Shown here one piece after another: positions 1 through 11,800 of a DNA stretch of 64,000 nt (within the stretch, counting starts at the first letter, position 1; every line of letters begins with the position of its first letter). Below the pieces are notes generated by a model, which saw only the letters and a list, made by a program, of their open reading frames with translations, did not search any database and was not told the DNA's origin. Made by a program: the position numbers and the translations under genes. Origin of the DNA: Symbiodinium natans (taxonomy: Eukaryota; Sar; Dinophyceae; Suessiales; Symbiodiniaceae); NCBI GenBank assembly GCA_905221605.1, contig CAJNDS010002087.1, positions 603,501 to 667,500 of the forward strand, given 5' to 3'.

Positions 1-1175
1 CCCATGAAACCCATAAACCCCCATAAACCGCACAAAGCCCCATAAACCCCTCATAAAGCCCCATAAACCTCCATAAAACCCCAGAAATTCCATAACATAA
101 CCCCCCCCCCCCCTCCAAAAAAAGACCATAAACCCCAAACCCCGTGAACCCTACGGGCCCTGCGCGGGTCGAGGTGGGCGACGATGCTGCGGAGCCCTTC
201 TTCACGGGCACCTTCGGAGGTTGCCAGAGGGCCGGGTTCCAAGTTCTGGGGTTTAGGGTTTATAGGGTTCAGGGTTAGGTTTTAGGGTTTAGGGTTTAGG
301 GTTTAGGGTTTAGGGTTTAGGGTTTAGGGTTTAGGGTTTAGTTCAAAGTAGGTCTTAGGTTGGGTTTATCGGGCATATCAGATTTATAGGGGTTATAAGG
401 CTTATAGAGGTCTTTCGGGGCATCTGGCGCTCAGGGTTTAGCTGTCCCACTCCGTTGCTTTCAACATTCCAGGCAAGAGTCGTGTTGCTGGTTTTGTAGT
501 GTGGACTCTTGACCTAAGCCCTAAACCCTGACCCCATGTCTGGGCTTCAGGTTCAGGACTTAGGGTAAACCAGGCCTGGGTCTTCAGCTTGGGCCTTCGG
601 ATATTCATGGGTGGCCTGAGATCCCCTGACCCTCTTTGGTTTTGAGCTCCTCCAGAGATCGAGGATTGGGAAGGCGAGATCGGGATCCGCTTCATGGCGG
701 AGGCCACCTTCGTGATTACCTCACTGGGCCGGCAGCTGGGCTCACTTGTTTTGTTCGGGGGTTCTTGAAAGGCTGTTTTGTCGCACGTAAATTTGTGCGA
801 GCTCCCTCGCCCCACCCCCCCGCCGCCCTACATCAAACACGGGTGTGTTGCGTGTGTGCGTGTGTGCTACAGAGGAACCCTGAAATCCCGAAGCTTGAAA
901 CCCTGAACCCTAAACTGCTCTACAGAAGTTAGTTGAGGCTCATGCACCCCACTTCCCCCTTCCCAACCAGATCCCCAAAACCGATTGGCTTGCGGTCAGG
1001 GTTTAAGGTTCTGCTTGGGGTTTAGGGTTTAGGGTTTAGGCACAAAGGTTTCGGGTTGTGCAAGTTCATCAGACGGATTGCCACGCCATGCATTCGCATG
1101 TTACTTGGGATAGTTGGTGAGATATGCTGAAGTGTGCATGTCCTAAGCCAGCATCGGGTTACGTGGCTTGACCAG
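1..1175. other. non-coding stretch with telomere-like words
   Basis: I see no supportable gene here. The stretch is filled with intact and decayed CCCTAAA/TTTAGGG words in both orientations (for example around 30-110, 245-340, 890-915 and 1018-1040) and a C-run near 101-113. The short open frames show no protein-like character. Confidence 0.5.
281..340 (+). repeat. interstitial telomere-like (TTTAGGG)n
   Basis: About eight perfect tandem TTTAGGG heptamers, flanked by diverged copies from about 249. TTTAGGG is the Arabidopsis-type telomere unit also used by dinoflagellates. Its position inside a contig and its recurrence across the window mark it as interstitial rather than a chromosome end. 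Confidence 0.85.
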
Positions 1176-1250
1176 AGTGAGGGCATGCACGTGTGGCAGC
1201 TTTATGATGAGGACAACCTCGGTAGAATCTGGTTCTTCGTGCAGCACTTT
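1176..1250 (+). CDS. possible internal exon, unknown protein
   Basis: After an AG at 1174-1175 one frame reads SEGMHVWQLYDEDNLGRIWF and on to FVQHFR, rich in aromatic and acidic residues as in a folded domain. A GTATGAG donor-like site follows at 1251. No family recognised and no partner exon proven. Confidence 0.3.
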
Positions 1251-1285
1251 CGTATGAGAGCCCTGTTTTGGCGGTAGCTTTCACA

Positions 1286-1366
1286 ATGGAGGCCGACATG
1301 TATGACGCGCTTGCACCCTTGATTCGATCTTTGCATCATCTGCTCATTGAAGAGTTTCACGGTTGA
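1286..1366 (+). CDS. possible short coding exon, unknown protein
   Basis: A frame starting ATG at 1286 reads MEADMYDALAPLIRSLHHLL then IEEFHG and a stop. It has a helix-like alternation of hydrophobic and acidic residues. It may pair with the exon candidate just upstream, but no splice join is convincing. Confidence 0.28.
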   Translation: MEADMYDALAPLIRSLHHLLIEEFHG

Positions 1367-1818
1367 AATTGCTTCTCGACGCTGGCATTGTCGGCTAGAG
1401 TCGCGCAGTCCGTGCAGTCAGTAGCACTGCTCCTCTGTTCATGTGGTGTGTCTTGAGGGCCGCAACTTCCATCCCCAGCCGACTGCCCAAGTCCGGATGC
1501 AATAGGGTTTAGGGTTTAGGGTCTGTGTCACGGTTCATAATCTTGGCATGTTTTTTTTGCGTTTTCTTGCGGATCTCAGCCGGGATTGCCGGGATTGGCT
1601 TGAATTGTCTTGTGCTGCTCAGAAGGAAGAGTGCAGTGAACTATACCTGCACATGTACCCTGGGTAGTCTCGAGCCAGCTGACGTCAAGAGTCTGGGTCT
1701 CAAAAAAAATGGTTTAGGGTTTAGAGTTTAGTTCGTCCCAGGCAACCAGTGCAGCAGTCCCTACCCCCAAAACCCTAAACCCTACACCAACAGAAGAGTT
1801 TAGGTGTTAAGGGCCCAG

Positions 1819-1913
1819 GTATGTGGGAGACAAGGAGGCCCTGGAGGAGGAGCGTGCCGCGGGCCGAGGTTTGGAGAGGTTTTCTGCTCCTCTGCAGGAG
1901 TTCCTTTTGGCGA
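1819..1913 (+). CDS. internal exon, unknown protein
   Basis: The exon is bounded by an acceptor AG|G at 1818 and a canonical GTAAGG donor at 1914. The frame encodes a charged, helix-forming segment (YVGDKEALEEERAAGRGLER, then FSAPLQEFLLA). Splice signals and composition make this one of the better supported exons of the left end. Function is not recognisable, and the other exons of this gene are unclear. Confidence 0.5.
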
Positions 1914-2763
1914 GTAAGGTCTGCGAAGGGTTTAGAGTTTCAGGGTTTAGGGGTTTTAGGTCTTAGGGCTTTTTAGGTATAGGCGTTTAAGGGGGTCATC
2001 TTAAGGCAAACTTTCGAGTGCGTCTTTTGAGGTAGGACATGACAGTAATGTTGTGTTGTGTTCGTTCACGTCCTGTGCGCAAAGCGAATGCATGCTTTCA
2101 GTAAGAGAGGTACTTGCAGGCGTATGATTTCACTCGAACTTGGTCCGGGCCTGAAAATTAGCAACAGAGAATCACAGAGAATAGCGAAAATGGCAGTACA
2201 TAAACCCACCGTTGCAACACCAAGTTGTGCTTCCACCTATGGTGCTGGCGAGTAGCTGGGGGCTTCAACCGATCCCAATTGTGTACTGCCCTTGCGTGTC
2301 ACTGCGGTTGCCAGAACTAAGTGCTAGTGTATCAGCAAAGGTGCCCCTAGCCCGCTGACCCCCCCGACTTGTGACCTGCGATCTATGCCTTTGCACGGGG
2401 GTGACTCCTTGCGTGATGGCGTTTGGGGGCCGGCTTTAGCCGGCTGTGATAGGTCTTTTTGGAGATTGATCTGTGTGATCTTGTCTGTCGTGAACTAGAA
2501 TAACTAGAACCCCGGAAGTAGTTCAGCATTTGACGCGCATACTGCTCGAATTGTCCCTGCAGAGCTGTTGCAAAAAATATGCAAAGCTGCGACGGCCAGA
2601 AATGAACATGTCAATCTCACCTCCAAAAACAATGACAACCACAAGCCTGCGTACATCTCAAACATCATCCCAATCGTTCAACGCCGCATCTCGACCTCAA
2701 ACCCTAAGCCCAGAGCAGCTCCTCTCAACCCTCCCCCCCCCCCATCCCGCCGTTTCTTCCGAG

Positions 2764-2829
2764 TTGGTAACCTTGTGGCTCGCGGAGACTGAGACCAAGC
2801 TGGCCTCGGTCGAGGACACGCGGTGGCAG
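2764..2829 (+). CDS. possible internal exon, unknown protein
   Basis: A pyrimidine-rich tract (about 2730-2760) ends in the acceptor at 2763. The frame LVTLWLAETETKLASVEDTR then WQ follows, and G-rich intron-like sequence begins at 2830. Protein-like but unassigned. Confidence 0.38.
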
Positions 2830-5800
2830 GGGCTTTTGGGGGGTTTTGGGCTCATTTAGGTCCGAGATAGGGCATTGATTGGATGACTTCGGGACAGGGC
2901 AAGAGTGAGTGTTCGGTAAGCCTGGCCCTAAAGGGGGCAGCAGAGGGTTTAGGATAGGGAAGAAAGGGCCGTATTAGGAGTAGATTAAGGGCAACCTCTT
3001 TCGGGCCCATCCTAAGCGGTCCAAGTATGACTCCCCTGAGTCGTCAGAGGCCTGTTGCCTTAATTGGGCCCATGCTAAAGAAGGTCTCCGGAGTCTGACA
3101 CGCGAGGCGTTGATCGCATGTACAATGGAAAGAAGCATTTGCTGCTGGATGCCTTGCGTTTTGAAGCTTTGAACGACTTGGTGGCGTTTTCTTGAAGGTT
3201 GCCCCCTTGGACTTCCTACTCCGAACCCCCGCAACCCCCCCACGCCTCCGGAATGAACACAACCCAGTGCCAACCTCTCCTCACCCCATGCGCCCTCAAC
3301 CCATGATCAAAGAAGGTGGGTCCAAGCTCACCCATTAGCGACGGCTATGCCTACACGGAGGCGACTCTTTAGCTGCTAAGCTGTGGTTCCAGAGAGTCAT
3401 CGGGGAGCCTGTTGAAGCCGACCTGCAATGTGTACTATAGGGGCCGGAATACTAACTAATAGTATAATTACTCTTGTGGTCCCTATATAATATAATATCA
3501 ATTTTATTACTATACTAACCCCCACAACCCAATTCTGATCGTTAAGGCCCCTGCATTGGATGTTTCTGCATACCGACCTACCTGGTCTTTGTTTGTTGCC
3601 GAAACAACAAGCTCACCCACAGGCTCTGGCGAAGCAAATTCGCCCACGGCCTTTTGCTTTCAACCATTCTTCGACCCATTCCTGAAACCATGCAGAGGGC
3701 GGCAACAGGAGGTAGGAGTTGAAGTCCCACACCTGAAATGGGCCATCCTCAGAACAGTGACACAAGATCACCCTCTAACACCAAACTTCCTAAAGTCCCT
3801 TCATGATCGCTGCCAGGTCTTCCCTCGTGTGATCGTGCGGCTGGGTCGGGAATACCGACTCACGCAGACGTGCCGGTGTCACTGGGCCGCCTGAACACGC
3901 ACGCTTATTGCGCAAGAGAAACGAGATGTATAATGTCTTTTCGCTTTGCCGACCTCTTCACTTCCCAAACCACGGCCTTTCTTGTGAGGGATCATCTGTA
4001 GGTTCTGCTTTCATGCTGCTTTCCTACTTGAGGGTTTGTATGCCCAAACACCCACAGTTCAACAATTCAGCCCCCGATCCTAGATGAACATCCCAGAACC
4101 CAATGGGCCCTAGAAGCCTACCATAAGCCCCGAACAGCAACAGGTCACATGAAGGATGCCTGGCCCGACGCCGCTGACATTCCCACATCGGATAGGGTCG
4201 ACCAGCGCTTTGCGAGGCCCGGGTGAAAAAGGGGCTCATAGGGCTTTGACAGGGCTTAGGCGCCTCACAGGTTTTCTTGGGAAGATGCGGAAAGGTTGTG
4301 GGGCTGAAGGCTTAGGCATGGGATGCCATTTCAGGGGGTTTGGAGCTCAGGTCCCAGTAAAGAAAGTCCCGCAATCGCCCTCCCTTTGCCTCGCCGATCA
4401 GGTTCTTGGGCGGACGCTCGGATGCAGAAGTGACAGCGAGACAACTCACCCAAAGCACCCATTCTAAATAGGCTCCTTAAATGACACACACTCCAAAATG
4501 GCCCTTCAGGAGCATACGATTTCCATGGTGGCTACCCCTCCTTCTGTGATGCGGAAGATGGTCGTCGGGCCGGGCGGCCTGCTCGCAAGCTCGTTTGGGA
4601 GCTCTGGGCTTAGGGCTCTGCAGTCCGCATTGCTATGCAAAAAACTCACGATCACGGGAACGATTTCCCGAGAGACGTTCCTAACGAATGGTTGCGACGC
4701 GTTGTGCGGTGTGTCCAGCGGGCTTAGGGTAAAACTTGAGATTCTTGGCCAAAATAAGCTGGAAACCAAGATTCGAGGATTCAAAGTGTATCGTCCGTCA
4801 TTGGCTAGTGGCGGTTGTGTTGGGAGTGCTCTGTTGGAAGGGTCGCGAAGTCCTACTTTGTCCTTTGTTCCGGCTATGCTAGAAGTCCTGTGCAAGTCAC
4901 TAGCAAGCAGGCAGCAGGTTTGAAGGACAGTTGTTCATTCGGCACACTCCTCGTCCGAGGATGCTGAATTTCAAGGCCGTCCCGGGCATTGCCGCTGGGA
5001 ATGCAGAAACAGAGTTAAATAGAGGCATGTGGAGCGTGCACCGTCGTAGTGCTGTTAGCACGCAGCGCAAGCCCTAAATCAGAAACTGCACGTTTAGGGC
5101 TAAGAGTCTGACCAGTTGGAGCAGCAAGACAATAGGCTTTAGGGCTTCGGGATGGTGGCTTGGCTGCACCACTCCGGGCTTAATCATCGGGCTCATGGGC
5201 CAAAATGGTGTTCCACAGAAATGGCGAGCTCTTCAGATGCAAATGCGTCGTTGGAGGGTCTGGCGAGCTCCTCTTTGACCAGTTTTCCGGATTCATGCGC
5301 GCTTGAGTAACAAAGGGTGCAACATTGCACGGAAGACGTTCCCATGACCTCCACAAGCGCTTCTCGATGCCAGTTGGTAGTTTGTCCCTAAAATCAAAAT
5401 CTCTAGCGTTCCGGGCTGTGGCGGTAATGGTTTAAGAATTGTTCTGGGCTGTGGTGACAATGGTTTAAGAATTGGGCCGGCACGCAACATGCAGAATTGG
5501 TTCTAGGCGACGTTGCCTATATGTCCAGAGATGACTGTCTACGAGCGCCGGCCTCAGTGTATCGCAGCTTTCGGTATCGCGGTGAACTCTAAATACCGAC
5601 CGCAAGGCCATAGGAACTCCGAGCAAATAAGCCACAGCTAGCGAACTAGCAATGAGGCCCATCAACTCCTCCCGGCGAACCTAGGCTTAAGAACTTCTAT
5701 TGGATTTAGACAACCCCATGGCATCCTTCTGCAATATGACATCACCTGTTGTAGTCGGCACACCCTTTCGTGCTTGCTGACAGCCAGAATGACCTCATTT

Positions 5801-6125
5801 GCTTTGTTCAAACCACGGCTCCAACTCAATGCCGTGCTTCTCTTCGCGTCCCGCAATAGGCGAGGCAATCATGAAAACACATGAAATCCCTCAGTCAGTT
5901 GCCGGCTGCAAAATGCCTGCAACAACTAAACCCAAAACCCTACGATGTCATTGCTTCCTGCTGCACAGTGCGAAGGCATCCGACATGGCATGTTCTTTCT
6001 TCTGACCTTCCTGGCCTGCCAAGGGGGCGGGAATCAGTAGGCCTCAGAGGTGAGCCATTCCGAACACTCGCGCAATGAAACCTTCACAGACGCTGCTATG
6101 CAATCCGTCCATCTGACCTCCGCAG
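2830..6125. other. long stretch without a supportable gene
   Basis: Only short frames without recognisable domains are seen, including a 141-codon frame at 4498-4923 that looks like chance. An AT-rich patch at about 3440-3540 contrasts with the surroundings. Decayed telomere-like words recur. Confidence 0.4.
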
Positions 6126-6178
6126 AGGTAGCCAAAACTGGCCTCAAATCCACTGCCACAGCACATGGCCTCCGGAGC
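6126..6178 (+). CDS. possible internal exon
   Basis: The pyrimidine-rich acceptor context ends CCGCAG at 6125. The frame then reads VAKTGLKSTATAHGLRSKR before a GT at about 6183. Short, and no homology can be named. Confidence 0.25.
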
Positions 6179-6667
6179 AAACGGTTTAGTTGATCATGTG
6201 ACGTCACAGCACAAGTGGGAACCCTGCCCACGGTCGCAAATTGGCTTGCTGTTTTCGAAAAAGTGTTTCATTTTGCACAAACAAGCCTAAGTAACCCGAA
6301 GCTGTTGTCACTCCGTGTGCAGACAACCGGAGGCTGAAGCAACAGCTTGAGACCGTCACCGGCGTGCCCCCTGCAGCCCGTCCTACAAGTAGTACCATCT
6401 GTGTTTCTGTTCGCCCCCTTTGCTCTCGGGAATAGGGCGTTCGACCACATAGACCCCCAAATAGACCACCCAAAATGCAATGTTCCTGATCATAGTAAGC
6501 CCCCCAAAAGAGGGTATGTCTTCGGAAACCCCCATGTGTCTTGAGCTCGATTTTTGATCATGCCTCGGCCTCCATTGCTCAGGGTTTGGGTTTCAGAGTT
6601 TAGGATGGCCCTCAGACATAGCCCTCAGGGGCGGCTTTCGCTGGCAGTCACCAAGTCTGGCATCAGA

Positions 6668-6713
6668 AGAGTTTAGGGTTTAGGGGTTTAGGTTTAGGGT
6701 TTAGGGTTTAGGG
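6668..6713 (+). repeat. interstitial telomere-like (TTTAGGG)n
   Basis: About six heptamers TTTAGGG with one slip (TTTAGGGG). The 6830-6950 segment carries further decayed CCCTAAA words in the opposite sense. Confidence 0.8.
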
Positions 6714-7462
6714 TAGGATTCCGGGGGTAGCAAAAACAGTCGGATAGCCAGGGGCTGAAGACCAGCAAAGGTACAGCAAAAGCCACTTGGCTGGAATCAG
6801 CTCTCACCCTGTAACCCTCAAACCCGAAACCCCCAACTAGACCCCTAAGGCCCCAGACTGCACCATGACCCCGAAACCCTAAACCTAAACACAAAACCTT
6901 AAACCCCATAGCCCTAAACTCTAGAACTCTACGATCCCCCAGCACTGCGGTTCGCATATGTGGGAGCGTCCTTCCTGCACTTGCGGGGCTTGGAAGGTTT
7001 AGGAGGTTTAGGAGGTTGAGGACCGTTTAGGACCGTTTAGGACTGTTTAGGAGGTTTACGGAGGTTAAGGGGGTTAAAGAGGGTTAAAGGGGTTTGGAGG
7101 ATTTGGGGTTGATTGTTTGCGCTGGGTATTCTGGGGTTGTGCAAGGTTGTCTTTTGGTGGCCGGCTCATGTCGAAGAACGACGTGGCTCTGGCAAGCCAG
7201 GGGGCACCCCGGCCAATCAGACGAAGGAGTCCTTGTCAAGAGAGAGACCCTAGATCCAAACCTGGGAGGCTGGCAAACCCTGCACCCTGCATTCTTGCCT
7301 GGAGAACTCCTGTTTCTTTAAGCTTCTGTGCTCTCAACTAAATGGTGGGTCCACGACTCGCCCCCACAGTTGCGCTTAGTCGTTCCGCCGCGCGCGTTCG
7401 TGCTCAGGGATTTTGACAGCCCACCACTCCTCCTTCGCTGATTCACCCGCGACGGGCCTGAG

Positions 7463-7541
7463 CCCCTCGAAATCCCAGTGGCGAAGGTGGAACATGGACA
7501 TCTCCTGGTGCTGGCTGTGCAAGACACTCGTTCGCATATCG
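7463..7541 (+). CDS. possible exon, perhaps of the WD40 gene
   Basis: After AG at 7461-7462 the frame reads PLEIPVAKVEHGHLLVLAVQ then DTRSHIA, and continues open (VILSPS) past a possible GT donor at 7542. The GH ... SPS spacing is reminiscent of a WD40 blade, so this may be a 5' exon of the gene at 8760-17562. That link is an inference. Confidence 0.38.
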
Positions 7542-7559
7542 CAGTCATCCTGAGCCCAA

Positions 7560-8759
7560 GCCTTGCCCTACTCAGCCTCTTTTATGTTCCATCGCCTTGA
7601 GGCGGGCTCTGTTCTCGCCACTGCATCAAAGGATGGCACAGCCAGGCCATCAACCAGACGCGGGGGGGTTGAGTTCAAGGTGGAGGTTTGATGTTTAGTA
7701 GTTTTCTTGTGAATTTGCGTTTGCCGGGGCTTTGTTCACGGTTTGGGGGGGACATCGGATTTGGAATTTTGATCATGAAGGCTTCAGGATTTGGAGGTTG
7801 ACGACGTGGAACGCAACACCCAAGATTAAGATTTTCGTCACCTTTGCGATTTCGGGTTGGCTGCGGGGTTGTCGCTCAAAGCCCTTCAAATTCAGCCGTG
7901 ACATATATAGAGAGGTTGGCCGCGCAATCTGTATAATATTGCAGAATATTGCAGAGCTAGAGGTTGGACTTCAGGCATCCAGGTACTGGGCTACCATCGG
8001 CATGGGCTAATGAGCTAAGAGCTGAAACTATGGGGAGCTTCCAGAACTGCATGGCCCGCGGGCAACTATGTCCTCTTGTGACTCATGTGGGATTGGCTTG
8101 TACTGTACCGCGACAGGGTCCGTCCAAGAAACATCGCCCATGACGCCTCGAAGGCTTCAGTTGAGGCTTAACGGTGGGGGATGTGCGGTTGTTTCGTTAG
8201 GAAGAAGAACTATGCAGGGCGTGGCTGCAAGTGAGTCCACGCAGGATGGCGTGAGAAACGCCAGCCAACAAAGGCCCACGGGTACCGTTTGGTCCCTTTG
8301 GAGGGGCCCACTTTGAAAAAGCTTCTGACCAGGCTTTGGTCCGCCGAATCCGGAGAGTCCCCCGGACCTGCACACAGGTAGAGCCCCAAACCTAAACCCT
8401 AACTCTAAACTTAAAGGGCCCTCTTGGAAAGAATGGCTCGTTTTCGGTGTGCTTTTGAAAGACAGCATACACAAGTGGAATGTGCAGGGTGAGGAGGGGG
8501 GAGCCCTTGGGGTCATCTTCAAGAGGGGTTTTAAAACCTAAACTAAGGGTGCCGGATGCTAGGGGCTGCTCCTGGGAGCGATGTGCGTCACGTAGCAAGG
8601 CAAGAGGCAGAGGGAGAAGTGAAAGGAGCCCAGGGTGCCCAAGTTCCTCCTTATAAGTAGATGAGTTTTAGACCCAAAGAGATTCTTCCTGAGTTGCAGT
8701 GACTCTTCAGAGAGATACCTACATAGCTTTCTAGTCTTTAGGGATTGGGGAGTGCCGAG
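7560..8759. other. no gene recognised
   Basis: No frame with recognisable domains. It probably contains an intron or introns and the 5' part of the WD40 gene, because the first recognised WD40 exon begins mid-blade and lacks a start codon in context. Confidence 0.4.
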
Positions 8760-8847
8760 GTGCTTGCGAGTCCTTGCCGGGCATCGCCACAGCGTGGTCA
8801 GCATCGAGTTTGCTCCGAGTGGTAGCTCCATAACCACTGCGTCTCTG
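8760..8847 (+). CDS. WD40 gene exon A (blade 1, first half)
   Basis: Reads CLRVLAGHRHSVVSIEFAPS then GSSITTASL: the GH dipeptide, the FAPSG turn and the TAS strand of a WD40 blade. Acceptor AG|G at 8758-8759. It ends before GAC at 8848, giving a GA-AG intron to 9051. Confidence 0.8.
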
Positions 8848-11800
8848 GACAGGGTTGGAAGAAACTTCGACTGTTGGGTTGATCGTGAGGCCGCGCAGGG
8901 GACAGGGGTGAATGAAAGAAGCGTCGGACACGCTTCTACCGTCGCGATGCTGAAATAGTACATTTGGATTGTGTTCATCTAGGGCCTCGGAACATGTTGC
9001 ACAGACCTGTTGCTTCTCTCAGCAAGTACACATCAAAGATTCCATCTCGAGGACGGCACCGCCCGAATCTGGAGTGTGGAGACCGGCTCCTGTTCGGCGG
9101 AACTCACTGGCCACACTGCTGAAGTGCGCCGGCAGCATGCCAACGCCAATGTGATGTGGAAGTTGTGTGTCGTTGTAAGGTCCAAGTCGAACTCCTATGT
9201 GCTCGATTTGCTTGGAGGTGCTTTGAGACTTTGGGTTTTGTGTTTTCGGTTCGAGGCTTTTTGTCTTTTCTTGTTGAGAAGGAGGCCTTTGCGGTGAAAC
9301 AACCTAGAAAGCAACACGAAACCCCGAAGAGCCCACGGCCCCCCAAGCCCTCCACCTTGTAAAAGCTTGCAGCTCTTGCCCTGAGTAGTTTCAAGACACC
9401 AGCTACCTACATTGACCCACTGCGCAGCAAAGAGGCCGCGCATGAAATTGCTTGGAGCTGGCATTTCTTACGATTGCCGATGCAGTTAGTACAGTTTGCA
9501 CATGTATGTGTACACATGTGCATGGGTATGTCTCATGTAGATACCCCCGATGCGGTCTCGACTTCCAAGGTCTTTACGGCCACCTTCGCACCCTCGGGTG
9601 GTCAGGCCCATCAGATGTCTTGTAGAGCTCGGGGGTCTTGGCAGGTGGCAAAGCAGGGCATCGGATAACTTGCCTGAGCCCCTCAAGCTGGCAGTGCGTG
9701 GACCTTGCCGTTGTGCGTACGGGACTGATGACTCAAGCCCAACACCGGACCAAGGTTTCGACATTGGTCCGGCTGAGCTGAATGCTGGTTTCATGTTGCA
9801 TTTGAGGATGCGTTCTGGAAACGAAATGGGGTCAGACTGAGGTTGCATTATCGGGGCTGTTGTCTCATTTGTGAACAGACTCTCTGGACACTCTATTTAG
9901 CTTCTCAATGCCCAACGACCTTGTTCGCCCCGCCAACAACAATCTGAAACCCAGCCTCTTGTCTATTTGTGCAGACAGGTGTTGACGGCCTCGCAAGACC
10001 ACACAGCACGAGCAGCTTTGCTGATCCTACATCCGTCCATATTCCTACATGGCTTCCTCTCACACTGACTGAGTGGGCGAAGAATACTTCTTTGGAAGGT
10101 GTTCACTGTCGATTTTTCTTCTCAGGTGTGGTCCTTGGATGGAACTTGCACGCACGTCCTGGGCAAGCATTTGGGTGCCATCTCCGCAGCTAGATTCTCC
10201 CCGGATGGTTCGCGAATCGTCACAGTGCGCGCCTCAGATGTGCAACCCGCCATTATGCAGGAAATGAGGCTTTGAAAACTATTTTTTACTGCACTTGATC
10301 TCGTCTTCTCCTTGGAGGTCAGTCTCGGGACGCCGTGCCCAAAAGCACATGTCTATGCTGATCAGAAAAGCATCACGGCCCTCATGCTATAAGACGTCCG
10401 ATGTTGGACACACAAACTTATACACATACCAGTGGCCTTATAAGTCTAACATGCCCCTCGATCTGTTTGCGCTCGGGGTTCCTAATTATCGCGAACCCAC
10501 GCTAGCCAGCAAAGTTTTATATAGGGCGAAGGCCCCGCGGCATATGCCATGTGTGTTGGAGACGTGCTACAAGTACCTCAGCAGAATTTTCGAAGAAGCT
10601 GTACGGGCATTCGACGGATGAACCCAAGGTGGGGGCACCTTGCTTTTGTCTTAAAGCTTATTCGCCTTCTGGCAGCGCGAAATAAGTTCAGGGCCTTTCA
10701 TGGCCTGTCCCCTGCTTATCCCTGATGCGCAGCCCTCCAGCCGAGCCACAGGACCAAAACTCCAAGCTCGAACACCCTGCATCCCACCGTTTTCGGCCCT
10801 TTAGCCGATGTTGAGGGGTTTTTAGACTTGCGACCTAATTAAGACTTAAGACTTACGACTTAAGTAAAACTTAAGACTGAAGATAAGACTTAAGACTTAA
10901 GACTTAAGACTTAAGACTTAAGACTTAAGACTTAAGACTTAAGACTTAAGACTTAAGACTTAAGACTTAAGACTTAAGACTTAAGACTTAAGACTTAAGA
11001 CTTAAGACTTAAGACTTAAGACTTAAGACTTAAGACTTAAGACTTAAGACTTAGATAGCCTGACAACCCATGAGGCCTCCACCGACTGCACCGCTCGTGT
11101 TTGGGAGCCTGTCTTCGGCACGTGCCTGCTCACGATACAGGGCCACAGCGGGGGGACCCAGGAGGGCACCAGGAGCTCAAGGACTTCGTTGCGAGGTCTT
11201 CTGTTGGTGTACATCGGGATAACAGTCCCTAATAGGGATTTTAAAGATCTTATCCCTATCAAGGACTGTTCGTATAACGGGGGAACATCCCAAGGTGTAC
11301 AGGTACTGTCGCTTTGATTCCGTTCTCTTTTGATGTTTGGCTGGACGAAAGGCTGCAAAAACTCAGCAAGGGCTTCTCACCATCAGGCGGCAGCGTGTCC
11401 ATCGCCGCGATCTCTCCTGACAGCACGATGGCCATTGCCTCGTGTGAGGATACCGTGTTCGGGGCTTGAGCGGCATATAGCAAGTAATTAAGAAGTAGAA
11501 AATATCATGACAGTGTTCACACTAGATTATTCGGTAGTGGATATTTTCCAGCAGAAGGCCCTCGGAACCTTGGCATGCTAGGAGCGGTTGTTTGCTCTTC
11601 GGGTCCTTAGCCCGTGCAAGAAAACAGGCAGCATGGAAAGAGTAACCGAGACGTGCGAAGCTGTGCATGCGTTTGCAGAACCCTGGTATGTCGAAGCTTT
11701 CATCTAACTCGTCGAGCAACAGAAGCACTGAACCCCCCTCTGAGATGCTTACCAGCGCCATCGACACGCAGGGGGCAGGGCTCTTTGTTGCCAGAGAGGA

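Noticed and set aside
4498-4923. A 141-codon frame, the longest in the left part
   Set aside because: The antisense strand is also open for 129 codons, no domain or splice context is seen, and it spans decayed telomere-like sequence.
10323-10344. SRDAVPK segment considered as a WD40 exon after exon D
   Set aside because: Exon D joins directly to exon E (IVT|ASTDCTARVW) in phase 0, leaving no place for it.
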